This document shows positions 1-6,914 of a stretch of 13,840 nt of DNA, piece after piece. The stretch spans positions 1 through 13,840 of the forward strand of contig JAJRYW010000138.1 of NCBI GenBank assembly GCA_024275555.1, in the 5' to 3' direction. The DNA is from Calditrichota bacterium (lineage in GTDB: Bacteria > Calditrichota > Calditrichia > RBG-13-44-9 > J075). The notes beneath the pieces were generated by a model. That model was given only the letters and a program-made list of their open reading frames with translations, was not told the origin of the DNA and made no database searches. Position numbers and translations under genes: made by a program. Positions within the stretch are counted from its first letter, which is position 1. Each line of letters opens with the position of its first letter.

Positions 1-403
1 CTGGGAAAAGGAGTTTAAAGAGAAGATGGGGATTTACAGCTACGTGCCCATTGTGTTCACCTCCGTGCATCAGAAACAGCGGCTGTACAAATTGCTGGAC
101 GTCGCCACCGAGGTCTACGGCGAATTTCACAAAAAAATCCGCACCAGCGATCTGAACAAAGTACTTTTGCCGATCATCCACGAGAATAGCCCGCCGGCGG
201 TAAAAGGGAAAGAAGTGAAAATCAACTATATTACCCAGCTAAGAACCGCCGCACCGGCGTTCGGATTTTTCGGCAATCATCCAGAACTGATCCCGGTCAA
301 CTACCGGAGGTTTCTGGAGCGGCAGATTCGAAATCACTGGAGCTTTACCGGCGTACCCATTTCCATTGTCTTTAAATCGAAGCACAAAGAAGCAGGTCGC
401 TAA
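1..403 (+). CDS. der: Ribosome assembly GTPase Der (EngA), C-terminal part, truncated by window edge
   Basis: Der is an essential GTPase with two tandem G domains and a C-terminal KH-like domain; it works in maturation of the 50S ribosomal subunit in the cytoplasm. Only the last 133 residues are visible, read in frame from base 2. They cover the end of the second G domain (the segment YVPIVFTSVHQKQRLYKLLD, matching the usual 'P..fiSA..g..v..l' stretch after the last G motif) and the whole KH-like domain, with the family hallmarks KINYITQLRTAAPAF, then FGNHPELIP and NYRRFLERQIR, and the ending GVPISIVFK. The stop is TAA at 401-403. The GTP-binding P loops lie off the left edge, so their integrity cannot be judged. 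The metalloprotease gene begins 18 bases downstream, so the two are probably co-transcribed although no functional link is obvious. Confidence 0.93.
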   Translation, partial: WEKEFKEKMGIYSYVPIVFTSVHQKQRLYKLLDVATEVYGEFHKKIRTSDLNKVLLPIIHENSPPAVKGKEVKINYITQLRTAAPAFGFFGNHPELIPVNYRRFLERQIRNHWSFTGVPISIVFKSKHKEAGR

Positions 404-421
404 CCCTTTTTCGGAGCGATT

Positions 422-2128
422 ATGAGCAGAGAGCGGTTCTTTTTTTTCATCCTCCTGGGATGCCTGGCTACCGGCGGCGGGCGGGCTTGGGGGCAACCGG
501 CGGAGTGGCTGCGGAACATGCAAAAGCAGTCCCGCATCCTGACCGACACCTCCCGCCTGGCCCGGAAATGCGCTTTTCCGCTTTTCCTGGAAGCCCGCAG
601 CGGGAACAATCCGGAACTGCAGAAAATTGCCGTCAACTTCCGCCGGGAGAACCGGGCCAAAACCCAGCTTACTTACCGGACGCCGTCGGGAAATTTCGTC
701 ATCAGCTATGACACCAGCGGCGTGCAGGCTGTTCCGGACTACGACCGCAACGGCAACGGCCTGCCCGACTATGTGGAGTTCCTGGCGACAGCGCTGGACC
801 GGGCCTGGCAGGTGGAGGTGGACAGCCTGGGCTTTAACCCGCCCCCGGACATCAATAACAATCCCCATACGCCCTACCCGGTGGAGTTGCTAAATCTGCC
901 GCGCTATACCTATGGATTCACTGCTTTAGAGGATACAATCCCGGGGCCGCAACGGCGCTATGTCAGCAGCATTTCCATTACCACCGATTTCGCCTGGATC
1001 AACGAAAATTTATACGCCCACGCCAATCCCAACAACGACCCGGTTGTGCGCGACAGCCTGGCCCTGGCGGTCACCGCTGCGCACGAGTTTAACCACGCCC
1101 TGCAGTTGGGATACAATTTCTGGCAGAACGACGCCGGTCAATTTGAAGACATCTGGTTTATCGAAAATTCGGCAACCTACATGGAAGAAGTGGTTGCGGA
1201 TGAGGTGAATGATTATTACCAGTACCTGGATACTTTTTTCAGCCAGACGGATCGCCCCCTGGCGACGCCCAACCAGGAAGCGCGGATATACGGCCAGGCA
1301 GCGTTCAACATTATGCTGGGCGAGCTGTACGGGAAAGCCATTACCCGCGAGATTTGGCAGGAACTGCCCAACCGGCGCTTGCTGAGCGCCTTTGATATGG
1401 TGATCGGCAATCACAATGCCGGCAGCAGCCTGGAGTCCGAGCTGCTGCGTTTAGCCGCCTGGATATTCTTCACCGGCGACCATTCCGTGCCCGGGCAGTT
1501 TTTCCCGGAAGCAACCGATTACCCGCGTCCTCCGGCCCGGCGCAGCCTGGTGGGATTGGCCGGAACTTCCGTAGACGGCAGCCTGCCTGCTTTGGCCTTT
1601 CGCTATCAGAGCATCAACCTGGAGGAGGGCGGCGACCTGGGCGCTTTTTTGCGTGCGGACAGCCTGGGAGGTTTTTTGCAGGCAAGTTATTTTGTGGATA
1701 ACTCTCCTTTTCAGGTTTCCTTTCCGGCCAACGCCTCCACGATTATCCCCCTGGATACGCCCTACCAGTTGCCCCTGGCGGTGTTCAGCGGAAACTGGAA
1801 GAGCAGCGCCGCCGAGCTGGACTATCAGCTTCGCCTGCAAATTGTCGCTCAAAACAGCGGGGCGCGGGCCTCGGTTTACCCGGTGGTGGTGCGCCCGGAT
1901 CAGCCGGCTCAACAGATCAGCTTTTTTAATTTGCCCGAAGAAGGAAGGGTCGAGATTTTCAGCAGCAGCGGGATACACCTTGCCACGCTGCGCCCGGCCG
2001 GGGGATCAAACTCTGTTTTTTGGGATTTGCGCACAGATCAGGGAAACCCGGTTGCCAGCGGCGTTTATATCTACCGGGTTGTCGGAAAGAAAAATTCCTC
2101 CACCGGCAAAGTGATGATTATCCGCTAA
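422..2128 (+). CDS. Secreted zinc metalloprotease (MXAN_6640-like) with C-terminal T9SS sorting domain
   Basis: This is a predicted exported zinc-dependent peptidase of 568 residues. An N-terminal signal peptide is visible (Arg-rich start, then FFFFILLGCLATGGG, probable cleavage near residue 24). Residues 106-116 (DYDRNGNGLPD) form an Asp/Asn-rich loop of calcium-binding type, as is usual just before the catalytic domain in the MXAN_6640-like family. The zincin motif HEFNH is at residues 221-225 (two His zinc ligands, catalytic Glu222). Glu249 in the following segment IENSATYMEE is a candidate third ligand, by analogy with gluzincins; this is inferred. The last ~80 residues, with a VEIFSSSG segment, a WDLRTDQGNPVASGVYIYR segment and a final KVMIIR strand, match a type IX secretion (Por) sorting domain, so the product is probably released or anchored at the cell surface. 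A GGAG at 413-416, five bases before the ATG, supports the start. The substrate is unknown. The family assignment is by motif recognition, not a search. Confidence 0.84.
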   Translation: MSRERFFFFILLGCLATGGGRAWGQPAEWLRNMQKQSRILTDTSRLARKCAFPLFLEARSGNNPELQKIAVNFRRENRAKTQLTYRTPSGNFVISYDTSGVQAVPDYDRNGNGLPDYVEFLATALDRAWQVEVDSLGFNPPPDINNNPHTPYPVELLNLPRYTYGFTALEDTIPGPQRRYVSSISITTDFAWINENLYAHANPNNDPVVRDSLALAVTAAHEFNHALQLGYNFWQNDAGQFEDIWFIENSATYMEEVVADEVNDYYQYLDTFFSQTDRPLATPNQEARIYGQAAFNIMLGELYGKAITREIWQELPNRRLLSAFDMVIGNHNAGSSLESELLRLAAWIFFTGDHSVPGQFFPEATDYPRPPARRSLVGLAGTSVDGSLPALAFRYQSINLEEGGDLGAFLRADSLGGFLQASYFVDNSPFQVSFPANASTIIPLDTPYQLPLAVFSGNWKSSAAELDYQLRLQIVAQNSGARASVYPVVVRPDQPAQQISFFNLPEEGRVEIFSSSGIHLATLRPAGGSNSVFWDLRTDQGNPVASGVYIYRVVGKKNSSTGKVMIIR

Positions 2129-2149
2129 CTATTTGAGGCGAGGGAAAAC

Positions 2150-2785
2150 GTGTCCACTTTTTGGCTGTCGATCATCATTGGAGCGCTCTCTTTAGATACC
2201 TCCATTGCTTTCCAGATGCTTTTTTCCCAACCGATTTTTGCCTGCACGCTGATCGGCTGGGCCCTGGGCGATCCGCTCACCGGTATGCAAATCGGCGCTT
2301 TGATGCAACTTCTGTGGATCAATGTGGCGCCCATGGGCGCAACCATGTTTCCCGAAGGAAATGTGGCCTCGATGGTCGTCGCCGCCATAACGGTTCGGGA
2401 AGCCGCTCCCGTCATGGAAGAGAGTGTTTTTACGATCGCCTTCATCATCGGTGTGGCAGTGAGCATTACCGGGGCCTGGCTTACGGTGCTGGACCGGAAC
2501 CTCAACGGAAAGATTCTCCAATATGCACTCAAAGCAGCCCAAACCGCCGGTTTAAAGCGGATCATGGCTTTAGACGTGCTCAGCATTCTGATTTACTTTT
2601 TACTGATGTCCGCCCTGGCGTTTGCCGCCATCACCTGCGGAGAAGCGCTGATCGAGTCGTTCCCGGAGACGTTGCTGGCCTGGAACAAAAAGGTAAGCTT
2701 AGTCAAGCCGGCGATTTGGGGCGTCGGCATTGCCCTGTCGATTCGGTTTCTGGCGCAGGCCTGGAGGCAGCAACATGCCAAATAG
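2150..2785 (+). CDS. PTS mannose/sorbose-family permease subunit IIC
   Basis: This is an integral inner-membrane subunit of a mannose-family phosphotransferase system; with IID it forms the channel through which sugar is taken up and phosphorylated. The 211-residue protein is almost entirely hydrophobic segments. It carries the family signature near the N terminus: the region around residues 38-73 with GDPLTGMQIGALMQLLWI, then APMGATMFPEG and NVASM, corresponding to the conserved stretch of ManY/AgaC/SorA-type IIC proteins. It is shorter than typical IIC proteins (about 240-270 residues), mainly at the C-terminal end, but it is not visibly broken. The start is GTG at 2150 with a GAGGCGAGGG ribosome-binding site at 2135-2144. 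The gene follows the protease after 21 bases and overlaps the IID gene by 11 bases, indicating translational coupling. Sugar specificity cannot be read from the sequence; mannose is only the family name. Confidence 0.88.
   Translation: MSTFWLSIIIGALSLDTSIAFQMLFSQPIFACTLIGWALGDPLTGMQIGALMQLLWINVAPMGATMFPEGNVASMVVAAITVREAAPVMEESVFTIAFIIGVAVSITGAWLTVLDRNLNGKILQYALKAAQTAGLKRIMALDVLSILIYFLLMSALAFAAITCGEALIESFPETLLAWNKKVSLVKPAIWGVGIALSIRFLAQAWRQQHAK
2763..2767 (+). promoter_or_regulatory. Ribosome-binding site deciding the IID start
   Basis: A perfect GGAGG lies inside the 3' end of the IIC gene, seven bases before ATG 2775. An in-frame ATG at 2730 has no such site and would overlap IIC by 56 bases, so 2775 is preferred. 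Confidence 0.7.
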
Positions 2786-3605
2786 AGAAGAGAAGCCTAT
2801 CGTGGACCGGAAATGCAGCAGCGACTCACCGGAAGCCGCCCCCCAGCGGCGCCTGCGCACCCGCGATTTGATCGGCGTGGTTTTCCGCAGTTTCTTTTTG
2901 CAATCGGCCTTTAACTTTCGCAGCCTGATCTCCATCGGTTTCGGGATCTGCCTGTTTCCCCTGGCGCGACGGCTTTATCCGGACCGGGAATCCCGGAAAG
3001 ATTTTTTGGAACGCCATTTTAAATTTTTTAACGCCCACCCTTACATGGCCTCTTTTGCCCTGGGGGTGTCGATCCGCTTAGAAGAAGATTATGCACACGG
3101 CGATGAGGAGGCCCACCAAAAATTAGACCGGGTGAAAGAACTGCTGATCAGCATCCTGGGCGCGGTGGGCGACCAACTGTTCTGGATGGGAATCCGCCCC
3201 TTTTCCTTGCTGACCGGCGTAGCAGTTCTCTTGTTGCTGCCCGGCGTCCCAGCAAAGCTGATCGGCCTGACCGGCGTGTTTATCCTCTACAACGCCCCGC
3301 ATCTTTACCTGCGTTTCCGGGGTGTTCAGGAGGGATATAGCTACGGCCTGGAGATTTACAAGTGTTTTCGCCCGGATCGTTTCCGAAATTTACAACGCAG
3401 CTATTTTATCCTGGCCGTACTGTCGACCCTGACAATTATAGGCGCACTCGGATATCGGCTGGGGGAGGAGAATCTGCTCTCTCTGGGAGTCGGTCTGGGG
3501 AGTGGGATTCTCAGCTATCTTGTTTTTGTCAGATCAAAAAACTTTTATTTCACTATTGCGCTGACGCTATTATTTAGTGTTATTATAGGACTGGTGTATC
3601 TCTAA
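2775..3605 (+). CDS. PTS mannose/sorbose-family permease subunit IID
   Basis: This is the partner membrane subunit of IIC in the mannose-family PTS channel. With the start at 2775 it has 276 residues, close to the usual 270-285. After a charged cytoplasmic tail of about 30 residues come the family hallmarks: SFFLQSAFNFRSLISIGFG (residues 39-57), the FFNAHPYMASFALGVSIRLEED segment (residues 84-105), KELLISILGAVGDQLFW (121-137), and RPF followed by a hydrophobic membrane segment. Two or three further hydrophobic segments fill the C-terminal 100 residues, as in ManZ/AgaD. The gene overlaps the end of IIC by 11 bases and is followed after 20 bases by HPr, so IIC-IID-HPr-Enzyme I form one probable transcription unit. 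No IIA or IIB subunit is present in the window. A longer product from ATG 2730 is possible but poorly supported. Confidence 0.9.
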   Translation: MPNREEKPIVDRKCSSDSPEAAPQRRLRTRDLIGVVFRSFFLQSAFNFRSLISIGFGICLFPLARRLYPDRESRKDFLERHFKFFNAHPYMASFALGVSIRLEEDYAHGDEEAHQKLDRVKELLISILGAVGDQLFWMGIRPFSLLTGVAVLLLLPGVPAKLIGLTGVFILYNAPHLYLRFRGVQEGYSYGLEIYKCFRPDRFRNLQRSYFILAVLSTLTIIGALGYRLGEENLLSLGVGLGSGILSYLVFVRSKNFYFTIALTLLFSVIIGLVYL

Positions 3606-3625
3606 AGATGTATTCAATTTAGCCC

Positions 3626-3892
3626 ATGATCAAAAGAACTTTTCGCATCAAAAATAAAAATGGATTACACGCCCGCCCGGCGGCGGCATTAGTGAAAACC
3701 ACCGGCCAGTTCAAATCGGACATCCGCATTGCCAAAGACGGGATGGTGGCCAACGGTAAAAGTATTATGGGGGTGATGACCCTGGTAGCCGATTTCGGCA
3801 GCGAAATTGAAGTGACGGTCGACGGAGAAGATCAGGAGCAAGCCATGAAAGCTATCGCCGAGCTGATCGAAAATAAATTTAATGAAGAATAA
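3626..3892 (+). CDS. ptsH: Phosphocarrier protein HPr
   Basis: HPr carries the phosphoryl group from Enzyme I to sugar-specific IIA proteins in the cytoplasm. The 88-residue length is typical. The active site NGLHARPA places the phosphorylated histidine at His15, with the supporting Arg17. The second motif GKSIMGVM places Ser46 at the regulatory position used by HPr kinase/phosphorylase, so the protein is probably under ATP-dependent Ser46 control as well as PEP-dependent His15 phosphorylation; an hprK gene is not in this window. There is no convincing Shine-Dalgarno sequence before ATG 3626, but the N terminus starts exactly where HPr proteins do. The gene sits 20 bases after IID and 44 bases before the preferred Enzyme I start. 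Confidence 0.97.
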   Translation: MIKRTFRIKNKNGLHARPAAALVKTTGQFKSDIRIAKDGMVANGKSIMGVMTLVADFGSEIEVTVDGEDQEQAMKAIAELIENKFNEE

Positions 3893-3936
3893 CCGCACAT
3901 GATGTTACCTGCTGCAGGGGGTTGAACATAAATTCT

Positions 3937-5724
3937 ATGGCCAAATCCAAGGGGGACATCGAAACGAGGGCAGAGGTAATTTTAAAGGGAATTGCTGCGT
4001 CTCCGGGTATTGTCGTCGGCCCTTGCTACCTCTGTAGTCATCTCAATTGGCAACCGGAACCTCAGGTTGTCGATCCTGCCAACATTCCCACCCAAATCGA
4101 GCGCTTCCGGGAATCGGTCGAGCGAACCCATCGCGAGTTGCAAAAAACTTACCGCACCACGCGGGAGCAGTTTGGCCAGGAGCTGGCCGAAGTGCTGGAA
4201 ATGCAAGTCGCGCTTTTAGAGGATCAGTTCTTCCTCAAAGAAGTGGAAGATATGATCGCGGCCAACAAAGTCGATGCTGCATACGCCACCTTTGTGGTCT
4301 TCCGGAAGAAAAAAGAATACTTTTTAAAAATGTCCAACGATTACTTCCGTGATCGCGCTTTTGATATTCAGGCGCTCAAGGAGATGATCATTCGCAACAT
4401 TGCCGGTTCGGCCCAATCCTGCCTGGAAGATTTTACTCCCGGCTCGATTATCATTGCGGACAACTTAAGCCCCAACGATACGGTGGCGCTGCACCAGAAA
4501 AAAGTGTTGGGAGTAGCCACGAACGCCGGGGGGAAAATGTCTCATACTGCCATCGTGGCCCGCTCCCTGGGGGTGCCGGCGGTGCTGGGTTTAAAAAACA
4601 TTACCGAACGCGTGCAAACCGGGGATGTCATCATCCTGGATGGAAACAGCGGCAAGGTAATCCTGAACCCCAGCGACCGCACCCGGGAGCAGTATGAAAC
4701 TCAGCAAGAGAAATTTTTGGAAATCCAGCAAATTCTGTTAGAAGAATGCGCCCAGGAAACCTACAGTAAAGACGGCCGGCGAATCTTTCTTCATGCCAAT
4801 ATCGAGTTCGAAGAGGAAATGCCTCATTTGCTGTCGGTAAAACCGGACGGAATCGGTCTTTTTCGCACGGAGGGATTGTTTCTGAACCAGCAGGAAATGC
4901 CCTCGGAAGATCAGCAGGCCGAGATTTACTCCCGCGTAGCGGAGCAGATGCATCCCAAACCGGTGGTCATCCGCACCCTGGATATCGGGGGCGATAAAAT
5001 TGTCCCGGGGATTGCCACAATTTCCGAGGACAACCCTTTCTTAGGCTGGCGGGCCATCCGTTTTTGGCTGGACCACCAGGCGGGATTTGTTATGCAGCTA
5101 AAAGCTATTCTGCGAGCCAATATCCACGGCAATGTACAAATTCTGCTGCCGATGGTGAGCAGCCTGGGAGAGGTTTTACAGTCGAAGCAACTATTGGAAG
5201 AGGCAAAGCGTCTGCTCAAAAAAGAGGGCAAGCCATTCGGAGAAGAAATCGATTTAGGCATCATGATTGAAATTCCCTCGGTGGTAATTCTGGCCGATAT
5301 CCTGGCCAGGGAAGTCGATTTCTTTAGTATCGGCACCAATGATTTGGTGCAATATACTCTTGCCGTAGATCGCGGGAACGAGAAGGTGGCCAAGCTTTAC
5401 TCTCATTTTCACCCGGCTATTCTGCGCATGGTTAAGACGACCCTGGACGCCGGCAAATACGCCGGGATACCGGTTAATATGTGTGGAGAGATGGCCGGAG
5501 ATCCCCAGGCTATCCCGCTTTTGCTGGCGATGGGGTTCGAGCATCTCAGCGCCTCCCACATGACGGTGCCCCATATCAAGCGAATTATCCGCGAGCTGTC
5601 GTTGCCGGAATGTGAGGAGTTGTACCAGGCCGTAAAGTCGCTGGAATTGACCGAAGATATTATCTCCTGCGTCGAGCAATTCTACCGGGAGCGTTTTACC
5701 AGTATGCTCGGCGAAACACAGTGA
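3937..5724 (+). CDS. ptsI: PTS Enzyme I (phosphoenolpyruvate-protein phosphotransferase)
   Basis: This cytoplasmic enzyme takes phosphate from phosphoenolpyruvate and passes it to His15 of HPr. The protein has 595 residues from ATG 3937 (E. coli: 575). Order of parts: LKGIAASPGIVVG at the N terminus, an alpha-helical HPr-binding domain, and the swivelling phosphohistidine domain with GGKMSHTAIVARSLGVPA (active His203). The PEP-binding barrel follows, with FRTEGLFL, RTLDIGGDK, GIMIEIPS and FSIGTNDLVQYTLAVDR, ending in NMCGEMAGDP (catalytic Cys516). The His203-Cys516 distance of 313 residues equals that in E. coli (189 and 502). The start is uncertain: an in-frame TTG at 3922 abuts the purine run at 3915-3921, while ATG 3937 is 15 bases from it; the five residues at stake lie outside the conserved domain. 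Stop is TGA. It is the last PTS gene before the isomerase. Confidence 0.96.
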   Translation: MAKSKGDIETRAEVILKGIAASPGIVVGPCYLCSHLNWQPEPQVVDPANIPTQIERFRESVERTHRELQKTYRTTREQFGQELAEVLEMQVALLEDQFFLKEVEDMIAANKVDAAYATFVVFRKKKEYFLKMSNDYFRDRAFDIQALKEMIIRNIAGSAQSCLEDFTPGSIIIADNLSPNDTVALHQKKVLGVATNAGGKMSHTAIVARSLGVPAVLGLKNITERVQTGDVIILDGNSGKVILNPSDRTREQYETQQEKFLEIQQILLEECAQETYSKDGRRIFLHANIEFEEEMPHLLSVKPDGIGLFRTEGLFLNQQEMPSEDQQAEIYSRVAEQMHPKPVVIRTLDIGGDKIVPGIATISEDNPFLGWRAIRFWLDHQAGFVMQLKAILRANIHGNVQILLPMVSSLGEVLQSKQLLEEAKRLLKKEGKPFGEEIDLGIMIEIPSVVILADILAREVDFFSIGTNDLVQYTLAVDRGNEKVAKLYSHFHPAILRMVKTTLDAGKYAGIPVNMCGEMAGDPQAIPLLLAMGFEHLSASHMTVPHIKRIIRELSLPECEELYQAVKSLELTEDIISCVEQFYRERFTSMLGETQ

Positions 5725-5739
5725 ACGGCAAGCTTATGC

Positions 5740-5766
5740 GCCGGACATTCCCGGGGAGCCGGACAT
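5740..5766 (+). repeat. Short direct repeat in the Enzyme I-isomerase spacer
   Basis: The 9-base word GCCGGACAT occurs at 5740-5748 and again at 5758-5766, separated by TCCCGGGGA. An A-rich run follows. No strong terminator stem is formed. It may be chance, or a small regulatory or processing element in the 96-base spacer. Confidence 0.35.
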
Positions 5767-5805
5767 AAAAAAGGATGATTAAACAAGTTTGGTAAAAAAC
5801 TAAAC

Positions 5806-5814
5806 GAGGAAAGG
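5806..5814 (+). promoter_or_regulatory. Ribosome-binding site for the isomerase
   Basis: GAGGAAAGG lies 6 bases before ATG 5821. An in-frame TTG at 5815 directly abuts this purine run, so the ATG is the better start; the difference is two residues. Confidence 0.6.
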
Positions 5815-5820
5815 TTGGCC

Positions 5821-6864
5821 ATGTACGATTATGATCGTTCCAACTTTATCGCTTTTTTAAAGGAGTTTCCCAGTCAAATTGATGAAGCTCTTCAAATTGT
5901 CCGCGGGATTCAGCCCCAGGTTGAGGTTGACTCCATCAGCAATGTAATAATTACCGGGATGGGCGGTTCTGCGATTGCCGGCGATTTGATCCTGGGATAT
6001 TTACATGAAGACCTTAAGCTGCCGGCCATCGTCAACCGGAATTACCATATTCCCCAATTTGTAAACCATAACACGCTTTTTATTGCTGTCAGCTATTCCG
6101 GAGATACCGAAGAGACGCTCTCCTCGGTGCGTGCGGCGGTGGAAAAATCCGCCCGGGTTATCGGGATTTCTTCCGGAGGCGAACTGGAAAAAATCTGCCG
6201 GGATCATCAGCTTACCCATATTAAAATTCCCGGCGGCTTACCGCCCCGGCAGGCCCTGGGCTATTTATTTTTCCCCCTCTTAGGCATTTTCGAAAATTTG
6301 GGAATGATTCCCGGCCAAACCGAGCAAATCGAAGAAACCCGCGTATTGGTTCGGAATTTGGTGAGCCGTTATTCCCCGGAAACCAGCTTTGGAAACAACC
6401 TGGCCAACCATATTGCCCAAAGTATCTACCACGCCATTCCGGTTATTTACGCCGGCGTTCCGTATTTGGCCCCGGTAACGGTGCGCTGGCGAAATCAGTT
6501 TAACGAAAACTCCAAGGCAATGGCTTTCAGCAATCTTTTCCCGGAGTTGAACCACAACGAAATTATGGGCTGGGAAGGACTGGAAGGAGTGAACAAACAC
6601 TTCCGGGTCATCATGCTTCGGGACCAGGAAGAAAACCCGCGCATCCGCCAACGGATTGAAATTACCAAGGATATTTTAAGAAAAAAACATATCCTGTTCG
6701 GAGAGATCTATTCGGAAGGACATAGCCGTTTGGCGCGTCTGTTCAGTTTGATTGTTACCGGGGATTGGGCCAGCTATTACTGGGCAATGCTCAACGAAAT
6801 CGACCCGATTAAAATTGACAGTATTGATTTATTAAAACAACGCCTGAGCGAGGTTCGTCCTTAA
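5821..6864 (+). CDS. Bifunctional phosphoglucose/phosphomannose isomerase
   Basis: This cytoplasmic SIS-fold enzyme interconverts glucose-6-phosphate or mannose-6-phosphate with fructose-6-phosphate. The 347-residue length fits the archaeal/bacterial PGI/PMI family, which is much shorter than classical Pgi. Two SIS domains are visible. The first has ITGMGGSAIAGD (residues 44-55) and AVSYSGDTEETLSS (89-102, the sugar-phosphate-binding Ser/Thr loop). A linker follows with PPRQALGY (141-148). The second has the block RWRNQFNENSKAMAF, then FPELNHNEIMGW (240-251), with Glu229 and His245 at the same 16-residue spacing as the catalytic Glu and His of the characterised Pyrobaculum enzyme. The C-terminal part ends with GDWASYYWAML and DPIKIDSIDLLK. 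Its position behind a mannose-family PTS suggests it feeds PTS-derived hexose-6-phosphates into glycolysis; this link is inferred from context. Confidence 0.93.
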   Translation: MYDYDRSNFIAFLKEFPSQIDEALQIVRGIQPQVEVDSISNVIITGMGGSAIAGDLILGYLHEDLKLPAIVNRNYHIPQFVNHNTLFIAVSYSGDTEETLSSVRAAVEKSARVIGISSGGELEKICRDHQLTHIKIPGGLPPRQALGYLFFPLLGIFENLGMIPGQTEQIEETRVLVRNLVSRYSPETSFGNNLANHIAQSIYHAIPVIYAGVPYLAPVTVRWRNQFNENSKAMAFSNLFPELNHNEIMGWEGLEGVNKHFRVIMLRDQEENPRIRQRIEITKDILRKKHILFGEIYSEGHSRLARLFSLIVTGDWASYYWAMLNEIDPIKIDSIDLLKQRLSEVRP

Positions 6865-6874
6865 ACCATATCAT

Positions 6875-6911
6875 CGCCGGGCGTAGAGGCCCGGCGGTAT
6901 GCCTCCGGGCC
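6875..6911 (+). other. Two mutually exclusive GC-rich hairpins upstream of tRNA-Sec
   Basis: CGCCGGGC (6875-6882) and GCCCGGCG (6889-6896) form a perfect 8-bp stem with a 6-base loop. GGCCCGG (6888-6894) can instead pair with CCGGGCC (6905-6911), a perfect 7-bp stem with a 10-base loop. The two stems share 6889-6894, so only one can form at a time. No T run follows, so it is not a typical intrinsic terminator. It lies between the isomerase stop and the tRNA 5' end (6915) and may be a weak terminator, an RNA-processing signal or an attenuator-like switch. Confidence 0.5.
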
Positions 6912-6914
6912 GTT

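Noticed and set aside
239..868. Long open frame on the minus strand across the der/protease junction
   Set aside because: It overlaps two well-supported + strand genes, has low-complexity Pro/Arg/Gly-rich content and no recognisable domain; it is a shadow frame of GC-rich coding DNA.
5722..5724. TGA stop of Enzyme I (and TGA at 11976-11978 of receptor 2) as possible selenocysteine codons, given the tRNA-Sec
   Set aside because: Both proteins already end at the normal C terminus of their families (after the PEP-binding barrel, and after the terminal aromatic beta strand), so read-through is not expected.
6815..6820. Exact TTGACA (-35 consensus) near the end of the isomerase gene, upstream of the tRNA
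   Set aside because: No TATAAT-like sequence lies 16-18 bases downstream (the region reads CAACGC), and the bases encode the conserved C-terminal KIDSI segment of the isomerase.
6875..6896. Intrinsic (rho-independent) terminator after the isomerase
   Set aside because: The stem is strong but is followed by GTATGCC rather than a T run, so it was recorded only as a structured element.
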